Positions 17,765-27,647 are shown, numbered from the stretch's first letter. The stretch is 64,000 nt of DNA from H2-BAC3 sp045863035 (GCA_045863035.1 BTUV01000001.1:161987-225986), one strand, 5' to 3'. Notes: a model not told the origin generated them from the letters alone. Numbers and translations: made by a program.

Positions 17765-19183
17765 ATGAAGGAAGAGCAGCCCAAAAAAGAATTAATACGA
17801 GGACTTGGGGTTACAGCAGCTACAATGATTGTTGCCGGGTCAATGATAGGTTCAGGAATCTACCGAAAGCCAGCCACAATGGCCGGGCAGCTCCTCTCGC
17901 CTGAATTGCTTATTGGAATCTGGATTATTGCAGGAGTCATCACCTTTATCGGGGCTTTGGTTAACGCTGAAGTGGCATGCCTCTTTAAATCTACCGGAGG
18001 TCAGTACATTTATTTTAAAGAGATGTATGGTGATTTTACTGCTTACCTGTTTGGATGGTCGGTACTTGCAGTTATACAGACAGGAAGTCAGGCAGCCATT
18101 GCCTACGTCTTTGCCGAGTATCTTGGGTTCTTTTTTAAATTCCCTGAGGCGCCTGCCTTTATGAAGGATATAACGGTTTATATGCCATTTGTGGGTGACA
18201 TACGGCCTTTCGCGGAATTCGGAACTAAATTAGTCGCCATTTCTTGCCTCCTTTTCCTTACCGGTGTTAACTATGTCGGGGTGGTCTTCGGCGGAATTGT
18301 TCAGACCATAGTAACTTTTATCAAAATTGGTTCAATCCTTCTGCTCTCTTTTATTATTCTCTTTTTTGCAGAAGGCAGCTTTTCAAATGTTTATACCGGA
18401 TTTGATCTTGCACCTGAACTGACTAATAACTTTCTGCCGTTAATCGGTTTAGCACTGGCCGGAGCATTCTGGGCTTATGATGGATGGAATAACGTAACTT
18501 ATGTGGCCGGTGAGGTCAAAGACGCTCAACGGAACGTGCCGCGAGCTTTGCTGCTCGGTACTTTAATTACCATGGGTGTTTATATTTTGATTAACCTGGC
18601 GTATCTCTACGTGCTGCCGATTAACGAAATGAAAGACTCCCCCCTGGTAGCTGCATCAGCCGCTAATAAAATCTTCGGTGCAACGGGAGCTTCAATCATT
18701 GCAATCAGCGTAATTGTTTCAACGTTTGGCGCGCTTAACGGTAGCATACTTGCTACTGCGAGAGTTCAGTTTGCAATGGCCCGTACTAACTTATTTTTTG
18801 AAAGTCTGGGCAGAATTCATCCAAAATTTGCCACGCCGCACATCTCCCTTCTCGTTCAGGGTGTATGGTCGGCGGTTCTGGTTCTCTCCGGTTCATTTGA
18901 TACAATTTCAGACTATGTGATTTTTGCGGCCTGGTTATTTTATATGCTTGGTGCTTATGGCGTAATAATTTTACGGAAAAAAATGCCTGATGCACCGAGA
19001 AGATATAAGGTCTGGGGCTATCCATATACACCTCTTATTTTTGTCGCTTTTTCATTCTTTTTCCTTTTAAATTCGCTTATTTCGGATTTCCAAAATGCCG
19101 CGATGGGATTGATGCTTATCATGATGGGTCTCCCGATATATTTCTACAGAAAGTATAAATTAAAACAGGTCAGTAATGACTGA
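17765..19183 (+). CDS. APC-family amino acid permease
   Basis: The 472-residue protein has about twelve membrane helices and the APC (LAT/cationic amino acid) pattern: ATMIVAGSMIGSGIYRKPA with the unwound GSGI substrate motif in helix 1, FWAYDGWNNVTYVAGEVKD in helix 6, and NGSILATARVQFAMAR in helix 8. The helix 6 AYDGWNNVTYVAGE sequence resembles LAT-type exchangers. The substrate is probably a neutral or cationic amino acid (family-level inference). The 3' end overlaps the polA start by 8 bases, so the two are probably co-transcribed. Confidence 0.92.
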   Translation: MKEEQPKKELIRGLGVTAATMIVAGSMIGSGIYRKPATMAGQLLSPELLIGIWIIAGVITFIGALVNAEVACLFKSTGGQYIYFKEMYGDFTAYLFGWSVLAVIQTGSQAAIAYVFAEYLGFFFKFPEAPAFMKDITVYMPFVGDIRPFAEFGTKLVAISCLLFLTGVNYVGVVFGGIVQTIVTFIKIGSILLLSFIILFFAEGSFSNVYTGFDLAPELTNNFLPLIGLALAGAFWAYDGWNNVTYVAGEVKDAQRNVPRALLLGTLITMGVYILINLAYLYVLPINEMKDSPLVAASAANKIFGATGASIIAISVIVSTFGALNGSILATARVQFAMARTNLFFESLGRIHPKFATPHISLLVQGVWSAVLVLSGSFDTISDYVIFAAWLFYMLGAYGVIILRKKMPDAPRRYKVWGYPYTPLIFVAFSFFFLLNSLISDFQNAAMGLMLIMMGLPIYFYRKYKLKQVSND

Positions 19184-21932
19184 TAAAAAGTTTATCATCA
19201 TTGATGCAATGGCTCTTGCCTATAAGGCATATTTTGCATTTAAGACCAGACCACTCTTCACTAAGAAAGGTGAACCTACTTCCGCGGTGTTCGGATTCCT
19301 CAATCAGGTTATTAAGATTTATGAAGACTTAAAACCTGACTATGTAGCCGTAGCGTTTGATTCAAAGGAAAAAACCTTCAGACATGATATGTACGAGGAA
19401 TATAAAGGCACAAGAGCAGAAATGCCGGAAGATATGATTCCTCAAATCGGAAGAATAAAAGAAGTTGTTCAGTCATTAAGTATCCCTCTGCTCATTCTTC
19501 CCGGATATGAAGCGGATGATATCATTGGCGCGATAAGCCGTAAAGCCGAACAGGAGGGGCTAATTACCTATATGATCAGCCCTGATAAAGATTATGTTCA
19601 ACTTGTGACCGACAGAGTATTTCTGGTAAAACCAGGAAGGTCAGGCGATGATTACACAATTCTGAATCCTGATAAAGTAAAGGAAGTTTATGATTTCGAA
19701 CCTCCACAAATGATAGACTATCTCTCCCTGCTGGGCGACCAAAGTGACAATATCCCCGGAGCAAAAGGCATTGGAGAAAAAGGCGCTTTAAAGCTGATTA
19801 AAGAGTTTGGGGATATAGAAACTATATATGGAAGGATTGATTCTGTTACACCGGATGGAATAAAACAGAAGCTGATTGCGTCTGTTAAAAATGTAATGAT
19901 TTCCAAAGAACTTGTTACCATTAAGAAAGAAATTCCGCTTGAGTTTAAATTCAGTGATGCAGCCGTAACAAAACCAGACTACAGTGTTATCAGACGGCTT
20001 TTTACTGAATTAGAGTTTTCACGCGCTCTTAACAGAATAGTAGAAATATTTAAGCTCTCTGACTCCGACACTAACAAAACTTTTGAACCTACGCCGTTTG
20101 ACAACTCAAACATTACCTCCACTGAAAAAAAATATACACTAATAACGACCGTCAAAGAGATGAAAGCACTTGCCGAAACTCTCAGTAAACAGAAGCTCTT
20201 TGTGTTTGATACTGAGACGGACGGACTCGACCGCTTTCTGTTAAATATGGTTGGCGCGGCTTTTTCTTTTAAAGCCCATGAAGCATACTATATACCCTTT
20301 CGCTATCCGCAATCAGATGTAAGTTGGCCTGAGGAATGCACTACAGAAACCTTCGCGGAAATATTCAAAAGTGTATTTGAAAACGGCGATATTAAGAAGA
20401 TTTGTCAAAACGGTAAATTTGACATTTCAGTACTGCAAAACTACGGAATTGCGGTGAAAGGTTTTTATTTTGATACGATGGTCGCCTCATATATACTTGA
20501 CCCGGATCAGAAACATAATATGGATGACCTTTCAAAAAAATATCTTGACTATGATCCTATCCCGCTTTCTTCGCTGATCGGAGAAAAAAAAGACCCTTCA
20601 AAGATTTATTATGTCCCGGTTGATAAAATTTCCGATTACTCATGTGAAGATGCTGATGTAACCTATCAGCTTTACACGATACTCGCTAAGAAAATTGAAG
20701 AAACGGGTCAAAAAAGTTTAGCGCACGATATCGAATTTCCGCTTGTCAGTGTATTGCAGGAAATGGAACGTGCCGGCATAAAAGTTGACGTCAATGCTCT
20801 TCGTCTTCAGAGTAAAGAACTTCAGCGGCTGATTGAGAATGAAACTGGAATTATTTATGATTTGGCAGGACAAATTTTTAATGTTGGCTCCCCTGCCCAG
20901 CTTCAAAAAATATTATTTGAGAAAATGAAGCTGACACCCACAAAGAAACTTAAATCAGGTTATTCAACGGATGCACAATCGCTTGAGTCTATAAGAGATG
21001 AGCATGAAATCATTGAACATATTCTTAATTATCGAACGGTTTCCAAATTAAAATCAACCTACACAGATTCATTGCCTGAAATGATTCATCCCCTGACAGG
21101 AAGAATCCACAGCTCATTTAATCAGGTGGTTGCCGCTACAGGAAGACTTTCCAGTTTTGACCCGAATCTGCAAAATATACCGATCAGGACAGAACTTGGC
21201 AAAGATATTAGAAAAGCATTTATTCCTGCTGATAAAGATCACATTCTTCTGAGCGCAGATTACAGTCAGATCGAATTACGAATTATGGCACACCTTTCGG
21301 GAGATGAATATCTTGTAAACGCATTCCGGAATGGTGAGGATATTCATAAAAGCACCGCGTCTTTAGTATTTGGAGTTAAGGCAAAAGAAGTAACGTCTGA
21401 CATGCGCAGGAAAGCAAAGGAAGTTAATTTTGGTATTCTCTATGGAATAGGTGTATTCGGCCTAAAAACCCGGCTTGGCATTAGTCAGCAGCAGGCAAAA
21501 GAAATTATTGACGGTTATTTTGCAACATTTAAATCCGTTAAGTCGTTCATGGATGAAAGTATTAACAGAGCACGCGAGAAAGGATATTCAGAAACCATTA
21601 CCGGTCGAAGAAGATATCTGAGAAATATAAACAGCAGTAACTTTACTGTCCGTCAATTTGAGGAGCGGGTAGCTATTAACATGCCCATTCAGGGTGCAGC
21701 CGCTGATATTATAAAACTTGCAATGGTCAGACTGCATCATCATTTCAAGGAGGAAAATTTAAAATCGAGAATGGTTCTTCAGGTTCATGACGAATTAGTA
21801 TTTGATGTTTATAAACCTGAATTAGAAAAAGTTAAAGCTGCCGTTGTTGATATAATGCAAAACGCACTGCCGCTTTCTGTTCCAATGTTGGTAGAAGCAG
21901 GGACAGGTAATAACTGGTTAGATGCACATTAG
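19176..21932 (+). CDS. polA: DNA polymerase I
   Basis: The 918-residue enzyme removes primers and fills gaps in replication and repair. The 5' nuclease domain (1-about 290) shows GYEADDIIGAI, SPDKDYVQLV and LLGDQSDNIPGAKGIG. The proofreading 3'-5' exonuclease appears intact, with the VFDTETDGLD motif, QNGKFDISVL and YSCEDADVTY. The polymerase domain holds motif A ADYSQIELRI, motif B RRKAKEVNFGILYG and motif C LQVHDELVFD. All catalytic acids are present. Length is usual. The gene overlaps the permease gene upstream by 8 bases; a convergent gene (hpnE) follows after 70 bases. Confidence 0.97.
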   Translation: MTDKKFIIIDAMALAYKAYFAFKTRPLFTKKGEPTSAVFGFLNQVIKIYEDLKPDYVAVAFDSKEKTFRHDMYEEYKGTRAEMPEDMIPQIGRIKEVVQSLSIPLLILPGYEADDIIGAISRKAEQEGLITYMISPDKDYVQLVTDRVFLVKPGRSGDDYTILNPDKVKEVYDFEPPQMIDYLSLLGDQSDNIPGAKGIGEKGALKLIKEFGDIETIYGRIDSVTPDGIKQKLIASVKNVMISKELVTIKKEIPLEFKFSDAAVTKPDYSVIRRLFTELEFSRALNRIVEIFKLSDSDTNKTFEPTPFDNSNITSTEKKYTLITTVKEMKALAETLSKQKLFVFDTETDGLDRFLLNMVGAAFSFKAHEAYYIPFRYPQSDVSWPEECTTETFAEIFKSVFENGDIKKICQNGKFDISVLQNYGIAVKGFYFDTMVASYILDPDQKHNMDDLSKKYLDYDPIPLSSLIGEKKDPSKIYYVPVDKISDYSCEDADVTYQLYTILAKKIEETGQKSLAHDIEFPLVSVLQEMERAGIKVDVNALRLQSKELQRLIENETGIIYDLAGQIFNVGSPAQLQKILFEKMKLTPTKKLKSGYSTDAQSLESIRDEHEIIEHILNYRTVSKLKSTYTDSLPEMIHPLTGRIHSSFNQVVAATGRLSSFDPNLQNIPIRTELGKDIRKAFIPADKDHILLSADYSQIELRIMAHLSGDEYLVNAFRNGEDIHKSTASLVFGVKAKEVTSDMRRKAKEVNFGILYGIGVFGLKTRLGISQQQAKEIIDGYFATFKSVKSFMDESINRAREKGYSETITGRRRYLRNINSSNFTVRQFEERVAINMPIQGAAADIIKLAMVRLHHHFKEENLKSRMVLQVHDELVFDVYKPELEKVKAAVVDIMQNALPLSVPMLVEAGTGNNWLDAH

Positions 21933-22002
21933 TCTGTTTTACTCCCCGGGACCACTTCGCCCAGGACGGAGAGGTCTTATCTCAATAGTTAACTTTGACC
22001 GG

Positions 22003-23286
22003 TTAGTTAATATTCTTTGATATTGCTTCAGCGGCAACCCGGCCACTCAAAGCCGCTCCTTCAATTGTAGCCGGAAGACCGGTATCAGTCCAGTCTCCTG
22101 CTAAATATATACCAGAGAGGTTTGTTTTACACGGAAGCCGGTATTTCTGCGAGTTGCTATCAGGAACAAATGTTGCCCGCTTCTCTTTGATGATTTTGAA
22201 TGAAATAATGTTCCTGTCGGTTATAATTCTGTTTTTTTGCAGTTCTGGAATAATGATATCCAGGATTTTCTGTTCTTCCATATCTTTATATTTATCTGCA
22301 TCACTTATCACAACAGAAAGGAAGCTGCCTTTGTTAAACACCCAGTGTACCGGTGAGTTGTGCAATCCGATAAATTCTTCCTTCAGGTTAATTCCTTTAA
22401 TTTTAAGATGAACTGAAAGTATATTAGAATAAGTGAAATCATCATCAGAATTATAAACAAACTGCTCCGGCATTTCAATTTTGTTAAGTGCATGTCTGGG
22501 TACCGCCAAAATTACTGTTTCCGCTTTCTCCTCCCTTCCATCTTTTAGATGAATTGTATATCCGTCTTTTAAAACTGCCAGTTTTGTTACCTGGGAAGAT
22601 AACGACAACTCACCACCAAGTGAAATGATGGTATCAGCAAGCGGTGTTACCAAAGATGATTGCAAATCATATTTCGGTAAAATTATTGTGGATGAAAAAT
22701 TACCGGATAAAAATATTTCCTTTATTATCTTTCTGAATAATTCCGCATCAGCTTTTTCAGGCGAAGTATTCATCGCGCCGATAATTAATGGCGTCCAAAG
22801 ATAAGTGATTAAACTTTTGTTCTGCCCATGTTCGTTTAACCAATCCCTGACATTTTTACCATTTGGATTTTTAACGAGGTTAAACAACACTCTCTTCATA
22901 AAATAAACGGCGGAGAGCGCCTCCGTCAATGATAATGGTTTGTATTTCAGAATTGCTAATGCAAGATTTAACGGGTAGAACAGATGCGGCGCGCGAAGTT
23001 TGTAACTCTCCCCTTCTGAGTATGATATACATAAAGCATTCTGCAGAATAAAGTTTTTGTTAATCTGCTCCCGCGAAAAAAGGTTGAGGGTTTCACTATA
23101 ACACCCCATGAGTATATGCTGTCCGTTGTCAAGGGAGGAGTTAAAGTCGGGATCGAAAAAAGATGTAGCTCTTCCACCGGGTTTTTTAGTGGATTCAAGA
23201 AGAAGAGGTTTAATTCCCCCGCGGAGAAGATGAATAGCGGCAGAAAGACCTGCTATCCCTCCCCCGATAATAATAGTTTTTTTCAT
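22003..23286 (-). CDS. hpnE: Hydroxysqualene dehydroxylase HpnE
   Basis: The 427-residue FAD enzyme reduces hydroxysqualene to squalene in the three-enzyme bacterial route. The N-terminal dinucleotide fold IIIGGGIAGLSAAIHLL (5-21) is followed by KPGGRATSF and the family segment DNGQHILMGCYSE. The C-terminal FAD-contact region reads IYLAGDWTDTGLPATIEGA. It differs from phytoene desaturases by its smaller size. The gene overlaps hpnD by 4 bases at 23283-23286 and follows hpnC, giving the hpnC-hpnD-hpnE order. No squalene-hopene cyclase is visible nearby, so hopanoids or another squalene product remain possible. Confidence 0.9.
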   Translation of the reverse strand: MKKTIIIGGGIAGLSAAIHLLRGGIKPLLLESTKKPGGRATSFFDPDFNSSLDNGQHILMGCYSETLNLFSREQINKNFILQNALCISYSEGESYKLRAPHLFYPLNLALAILKYKPLSLTEALSAVYFMKRVLFNLVKNPNGKNVRDWLNEHGQNKSLITYLWTPLIIGAMNTSPEKADAELFRKIIKEIFLSGNFSSTIILPKYDLQSSLVTPLADTIISLGGELSLSSQVTKLAVLKDGYTIHLKDGREEKAETVILAVPRHALNKIEMPEQFVYNSDDDFTYSNILSVHLKIKGINLKEEFIGLHNSPVHWVFNKGSFLSVVISDADKYKDMEEQKILDIIIPELQKNRIITDRNIISFKIIKEKRATFVPDSNSQKYRLPCKTNLSGIYLAGDWTDTGLPATIEGAALSGRVAAEAISKNIN

Positions 23287-24131
23287 CGGTACACAAGCTG
23301 ATACTTCGCCCAGACGCCGAGCGAAATACCAACTTTTTCAAAGGTATTAAGTTTAATTCGCTTATTAAAAACATCAAACTCTGCCTGAACAATTCTTTTT
23401 AAGACCCGGAAGTATATATGCTGCATAGCCCTGGCCGCGAACATACTCGGCTTATCTTCAAGTGTAAGAGCATCGGTTGCCCTGCGAAAATATTCTTTTG
23501 CTCTTTCCGCCTGAAAAGTCATTAAATTGATATATGCACGATTAATGGTATTTGAAAGCAGTTCATCTTCAGAATAACCAAAATGCTCAAGCTCATCCAA
23601 AGGTATATAGATACGCCCTTTAGAAGCGTCCTCACCCACATCACGAATGATATTGGTAAGTTGCAGAGCGATACCCAGATTTTCCGCAAACTCCTTGGCG
23701 GAATCATTTTTATAACCGAAGATTTCAATACACATAAGCCCGACTGTTGATGCTACCCTGTAACAATAAAGCCGCAGTTCTTCAAAATTCTCATACCGGT
23801 CTTTTACCAGGTCCATCTCCATCCCCTTGATAAGTTCAAAGAGAAGTTCCGGCTGAATTCTGAATTGCGTAATAATATTCGCGGTTTTATTTAAGAGAGG
23901 AAATTCAGATTTGTTCGCTGCGGCCATTTCAAGCTCAGAACGCCACCGGACAAGATTATTGTATTTAATCTCGTTTTTAATTGATTCTTCATCAACTATA
24001 TCATCAGTTTTTCTGCAAAAGGCATAGATAATATTCATCGCTTCCCGTTTAGCAGCAGGGAGCAGATTAAAAGCATAATAAAAACTGCTTTTACTTTCCT
24101 TTGAGATTAGCTGTGCTTCAGTGAATTGCAT
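23283..24131 (-). CDS. hpnD: Presqualene diphosphate synthase HpnD
   Basis: The 282-residue trans-isoprenyl diphosphate synthase of the squalene/phytoene family would join two farnesyl diphosphates to presqualene diphosphate. The two Asp-rich Mg2+ motifs are CRKTDDIVDEE and NIIRDVGEDASKGRIYIP. The start is taken as ATG 24131, where the usual N-terminus (SKESKSSFYYAFNLLP) begins; a frame open to 24266 is only read-through of hpnC. It overlaps hpnC by 14 bases and hpnE by 4. The relatives CrtB and CrtM have the same fold, so the HpnD name rests on the cluster with HpnC and HpnE. Confidence 0.87.
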   Translation of the reverse strand: MQFTEAQLISKESKSSFYYAFNLLPAAKREAMNIIYAFCRKTDDIVDEESIKNEIKYNNLVRWRSELEMAAANKSEFPLLNKTANIITQFRIQPELLFELIKGMEMDLVKDRYENFEELRLYCYRVASTVGLMCIEIFGYKNDSAKEFAENLGIALQLTNIIRDVGEDASKGRIYIPLDELEHFGYSEDELLSNTINRAYINLMTFQAERAKEYFRRATDALTLEDKPSMFAARAMQHIYFRVLKRIVQAEFDVFNKRIKLNTFEKVGISLGVWAKYQLVYR

Positions 24132-24984
24132 GAATGACCGATTTAATACCGATTGATAAATAATCTGATTTTTTGAGAACAGGTCGAATAGTGGAAACCT
24201 GATACCGAATATTGCGGATTTTTTTGATAATTTCCAAACCACCGTTAATGGTTGCGGCAATTTCAAACCTCAGCCGAAAAGGCAAAAATGGCAATAAATT
24301 CCTCCCCTCAAGCATCATTTTTTCCGCTTCCCGAAGCATTTCCTTCATCATTTGAGCAAATTTCTGTTTTTGCTCCTCCCTTATAAAATCTGTTTCTGAC
24401 AGATGAAATTTCCTCAGGGCTCCTAAAGGAATATAAATTCTCCCCTTTTGGATGTCTATTGACACATCCTGATAAAAATTAATTAGCTGCAGAGCGGTGC
24501 AAATCCGGTCAGAATATTGGTTCGCTTCTGCATTCCTGATACCAAAAAGTTCGAGTAGTAATCTTCCCACCGGATTTGCCGATCGACGGCAGTAATCTAA
24601 CAACTCATCGTCATTGATATAGCGCACTTTCATTGTATCCTGTCTGAACGCTGAAACCAGGTCTTCGAAATAAACAGCCGTAAGAGAGCGACTGGAAATG
24701 GAATGTGCTAACGCAAGCCATTTTGGCTCATTAATTTCGCCTCTGAGGGCAGCCCTGAATTTTTCAATAAATAAATCCAGTTCAGACTGCCTTTCTAACT
24801 GGGTTTTATTTCCTTCATCGGCGATATCGTCTGCCGTTCTTGCAAACCAATAAATTACTGCAATATGCTTTCTTAAATCTTTAGGTAGTAATATTGAAGC
24901 AACCGGAAAATTCTCATAATGAGCAGCAGCCAGCTCAAGCGCTTCCGCATATCCTGATTCAGCAGGAATCGGGGTATCTTTCAA
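24118..24984 (-). CDS. hpnC: Hydroxysqualene synthase HpnC
   Basis: The 288-residue squalene/phytoene-synthase family protein converts presqualene diphosphate to hydroxysqualene in the HpnCDE route. It shows HYENFPVASILLPKDLR, typical of HpnC, with YWFARTADDIADEG as the first Asp-rich motif and LINFYQDVSIDIQKGRIYIP as the second. The start codon is a TTG at 24984 with no evident Shine-Dalgarno sequence; no ATG is suitably placed upstream. It is the first gene of the hpnC-hpnD-hpnE operon. A terminator for the preceding tRNA gene at 25157-25186 implies a separate promoter within about 25000-25150. Confidence 0.87.
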   Translation of the reverse strand: MKDTPIPAESGYAEALELAAAHYENFPVASILLPKDLRKHIAVIYWFARTADDIADEGNKTQLERQSELDLFIEKFRAALRGEINEPKWLALAHSISSRSLTAVYFEDLVSAFRQDTMKVRYINDDELLDYCRRSANPVGRLLLELFGIRNAEANQYSDRICTALQLINFYQDVSIDIQKGRIYIPLGALRKFHLSETDFIREEQKQKFAQMMKEMLREAEKMMLEGRNLLPFLPFRLRFEIAATINGGLEIIKKIRNIRYQVSTIRPVLKKSDYLSIGIKSVIHAIH

Positions 24985-25266
24985 GAGTCGTCCGTCTTAG
25001 AAATGATGTGAAAAAATAAAACATTTAAATTAAAATTACATCATTTCTGCCGATACTGAACATTCAATACCAATCGAGAATGAAGTAAAAAGAAGAACTA
25101 TTAGATTGGAAAAAGGTAAAGATGAATAAAGTTGAGGACGGAATACAGGTATAAATAAAGGCCGATTTTGTAAAAAACCGGCCTTTGTTGTGTTAAGTTT
25201 GTGCCCCCACGGTGATCTTCTCCCCATAAGTTCTTATATATTAAGCAATTATAAGAAATACCATTG
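24985..25266. other. Intergenic region between tRNA-Leu and hpnC
   Basis: This 282-base stretch holds the tRNA terminator at 25157-25186 and an AT-rich segment that probably contains the hpnC promoter. I see no open reading frame with family similarity and no other clear structure. Confidence 0.5.
25157..25186 (-). terminator. Terminator downstream of tRNA-Leu(CAG)
   Basis: An 8-bp perfect stem (AAAGGCCG / CGGCCTTT) with a 14-base loop is followed on the minus strand by TTTATTTAT. It lies about 80 bases past the tRNA 3' end and probably ends its transcript. Confidence 0.65.
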
Positions 25267-25350
25267 TGCCCGAAGGGGGACTCGAACCCCCATGCCGAAA
25301 CCGGCACTAGCACCTGAAACTAGCGTGTCTACCAATTCCACCATCCGGGC
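25267..25350 (-). tRNA. tRNA-Leu (anticodon CAG)
   Basis: On the minus strand the acceptor 5' strand GCCCGGA pairs with TTCGGGC (one G-T). The D-arm is GGTGGAATTGGTAGAC, the anticodon stem-loop reads GCTAGTTTCAGGTGCTAGT with CAG in the loop, a class II variable arm GCCGGTTTCGGC is present, and the T-arm reads GGGGGTTCGAGTCCCCC. The 84 bases end at discriminator A; the following bases are CAATGG, so CCA is not encoded and must be added after transcription. Confidence 0.95.
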
Positions 25351-25363
25351 AAATTTTAGCCAG

Positions 25364-25394
25364 CAAATTTAGCGATTTTTTCGATAATTACCAA
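25364..25394 (-). promoter_or_regulatory. Bacteroidetes-type promoter of tRNA-Leu(CAG)
   Basis: A -7 box TAAATTTG (25364-25371, minus strand) matches the Bacteroidetes consensus TAnnTTTG exactly. A TTG at 25392-25394 lies 20 bases upstream, as expected for the -33 element. The -7 box ends 13 bases before the tRNA 5' end. The -33 element falls inside the 3' end of the PBP1A gene. Confidence 0.75.
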
Positions 25395-27631
25395 CCTGAA
25401 CCACCGGAAGAATTTTTGTCAGAGGACTCACTTCGCCCCCCGCTCCTTCTAGGCGGACCTGGATGATAACCACATTGTCCGGGTGGATTCTCATCATCAA
25501 TAATATCCGAGATAACTTCCGGACAAGTTTCATTCGCAAGAGCCGGTGTTCCCTGGCTCACAGCATATTTGCAAAACTCGGCGTAACTCACACCTGTCGG
25601 AATGTCAAAATACTTCAATGGCAGATTAAGAGTTTTATACGTATCAGCCATAAATTTCGCCCAGATTGGCATAGCGGCTTTTGCACCCTGCCCATACCAG
25701 CCACTGAATTTAACTCTATGATCATCAAAACCAACCCAAACAACTCCTAAAAGCTGTGGTGTAAAGCCACCAAACCAGGCATCTGAATAGTCTTGTGTTG
25801 TGCCGGTTTTACCTGCTGCCGGTCGGTGAAAATGTCTTCTTGCGCCTGCGCCTGTTCCCCAATTAACCACATCCTGCATCATATCAACCACAATAGCAGC
25901 CGTACGTGCAGAAAGTGCATTTTTCTTTTGCAGTTTTGGTTCATAAATAATTATTCCGTTTCTATCTTCAACTCTGAGGATGGAAAATGGACGCATAAAA
26001 ACCCCGCCATTTGCAATAGTTCCATACGCTCCTGCAAGTTCTAACGGAGTTATTTCGGATGTCCCCAGTGCAATTGAAGGGAAAGCCCGCAGATCGGAGT
26101 TTATTCCCATATCTTTTGCTAAGCGAACAACCTGTTTCGGAGGAGCATATTCAGAAGTTGTCAGTTTACCGGCGATAATATTTACCGAGCGTGCCAAGGC
26201 CTCTCTGAGAGTGAGTGAATCACCATATTTGCCGTCACTGTTTCGCGGGGACCATCCTTCATATTCAAAAGGAGCATTTTCAAACAATTGTTCCGGTGAA
26301 CATCCATTATCAACTGCAACTGCATAAACAATCGGTTTAAATGAAGACCCCGGTTGTCTTCTTATCTGTGTAACATGATTAAGACCATAAAGGAATTCCT
26401 GATTCTGACCGCCAACCATTGCTCTAATCTCACCGGAAGATGGATCAGTAACCACAAAACCGACCTGAACAGTTGCCTCAGCGTTCTTAACAGAGTCTAT
26501 AAACTCAGGGTCGCTTTTGAGTAATGTCATGATTCTCTGTTTATCCTGATCTGTCTCAGATGAGCGGTAGAGAGTGCTGTTCTTAATCGCACGCTCAATA
26601 AGTGAGTTCAACAAAGACTTATTTTTATCCCATTTCCAGTTTTTGTTGAAAAGCTCCTGATATTCAGCGAGGTGTTCTTTTGACACTCTGTTTGCTATCA
26701 ACTGCATCTGATAGTCCAGAGTAGTATATATAGTAAGACCATCCCGGTACAAATCTGCTGAAATTCTTTTGTCTGCAATTAACTGCTGCATTTCCTGACG
26801 GATATATTCAAGGAAATGCGGCGCAACTGTTTTGATATTCACCTTCTGACCGCGGGCAAGAACAATAGGTTCTTCTTTCAGTTTTTGGTACTGGAAGTCG
26901 GAAAGCATCTCCTGCTGCACCATGTTATACATGACAACATTTCTTCTTCGCTTTGCATTCTCAGGTTTACGTTCCGGATCATAATAAACAGATGATTTTA
27001 AAATTGCAATAAGCAATGCTGACTCTGAAAGCGACAGTTCATTAGCTTTCTTATCAAAATAAATCTGAGCCGCTGTTTCAACCCCGAAAGCTCCTTTGCC
27101 AAAATAGGAGATATTAAGGTAAAGCTCTAATATTTCCTTTTTTGTGAATGTACGTTCTATTTGAATGGCAGTGAACCATTCTCTCAGTTTCCTGACGCCT
27201 GTATCAAACAGATTTTCACGCGCACCCTTTAACTGATACAGATTTTTTGCAAGCTGCTGAGTAATTGTGCTGGCTCCCTCTCGTGAAAATGTAAAAACAT
27301 TTTTGATCATCGCTTTAATAAAACGGTCAAGATCAACCCCCCAATGGTCATAGAATTTACGGTCTTCAGTTGCAATAAGTGCATCAATCAGATATTTAGG
27401 GAGACTGTCAATATCAGTCTCAATTCTATTCTCTATATAAAACTGACCCACAGGTTCACCATCAACTGAATATACTTTGGTTGCAAAGTGGGGATCAGGG
27501 TTTTCAAGCTCCTCCAGACCCGGCAGTCCGCTGATCACATACCAGATAAATAGTATTGAGAGAAGTGCTGCACCTGACAGCAAATAAATTTTTGTCCGGC
27601 TGGATTTCTTTTTCTTAATAGGTCTGTTCAT
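25388..27631 (-). CDS. Bifunctional penicillin-binding protein 1A (class A PBP)
   Basis: The 747-residue inner-membrane enzyme polymerises and cross-links peptidoglycan. A cytoplasmic basic tail (KKKK) precedes one membrane anchor (about 14-34). The GT51 glycosyltransferase shows ATEDRKFYDHWGVD (catalytic Glu89), REGASTITQQLAKN and KKEILELYLN. The transpeptidase shows RQPGSSFKPIVY (nucleophile Ser near 429), LARSVN and the KTGTT box near 606. An unusual C-terminal tail with three Cys and a Gly/Ser/Pro-rich end (GPPRRSGGRSESSDK) follows. The length is within the family range. It sits 16 bases after the LpxH-like gene. Confidence 0.93.
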   Translation of the reverse strand: MNRPIKKKKSSRTKIYLLSGAALLSILFIWYVISGLPGLEELENPDPHFATKVYSVDGEPVGQFYIENRIETDIDSLPKYLIDALIATEDRKFYDHWGVDLDRFIKAMIKNVFTFSREGASTITQQLAKNLYQLKGARENLFDTGVRKLREWFTAIQIERTFTKKEILELYLNISYFGKGAFGVETAAQIYFDKKANELSLSESALLIAILKSSVYYDPERKPENAKRRRNVVMYNMVQQEMLSDFQYQKLKEEPIVLARGQKVNIKTVAPHFLEYIRQEMQQLIADKRISADLYRDGLTIYTTLDYQMQLIANRVSKEHLAEYQELFNKNWKWDKNKSLLNSLIERAIKNSTLYRSSETDQDKQRIMTLLKSDPEFIDSVKNAEATVQVGFVVTDPSSGEIRAMVGGQNQEFLYGLNHVTQIRRQPGSSFKPIVYAVAVDNGCSPEQLFENAPFEYEGWSPRNSDGKYGDSLTLREALARSVNIIAGKLTTSEYAPPKQVVRLAKDMGINSDLRAFPSIALGTSEITPLELAGAYGTIANGGVFMRPFSILRVEDRNGIIIYEPKLQKKNALSARTAAIVVDMMQDVVNWGTGAGARRHFHRPAAGKTGTTQDYSDAWFGGFTPQLLGVVWVGFDDHRVKFSGWYGQGAKAAMPIWAKFMADTYKTLNLPLKYFDIPTGVSYAEFCKYAVSQGTPALANETCPEVISDIIDDENPPGQCGYHPGPPRRSGGRSESSDKNSSGGSGW

Positions 27632-27647
27632 TTCTTAAATTAGAGTA

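Noticed and set aside
21989..22010. Inverted repeat TTAACT / AGTTAA between polA and hpnE as terminator
   Set aside because: Only 6 A/T-rich pairs with a 10-base loop and no T-run; too weak, although it sits in the right place.
24132..24266. Longer start for HpnD
   Set aside because: It is out-of-frame read-through of hpnC; the conserved N-terminus begins just after ATG 24131.
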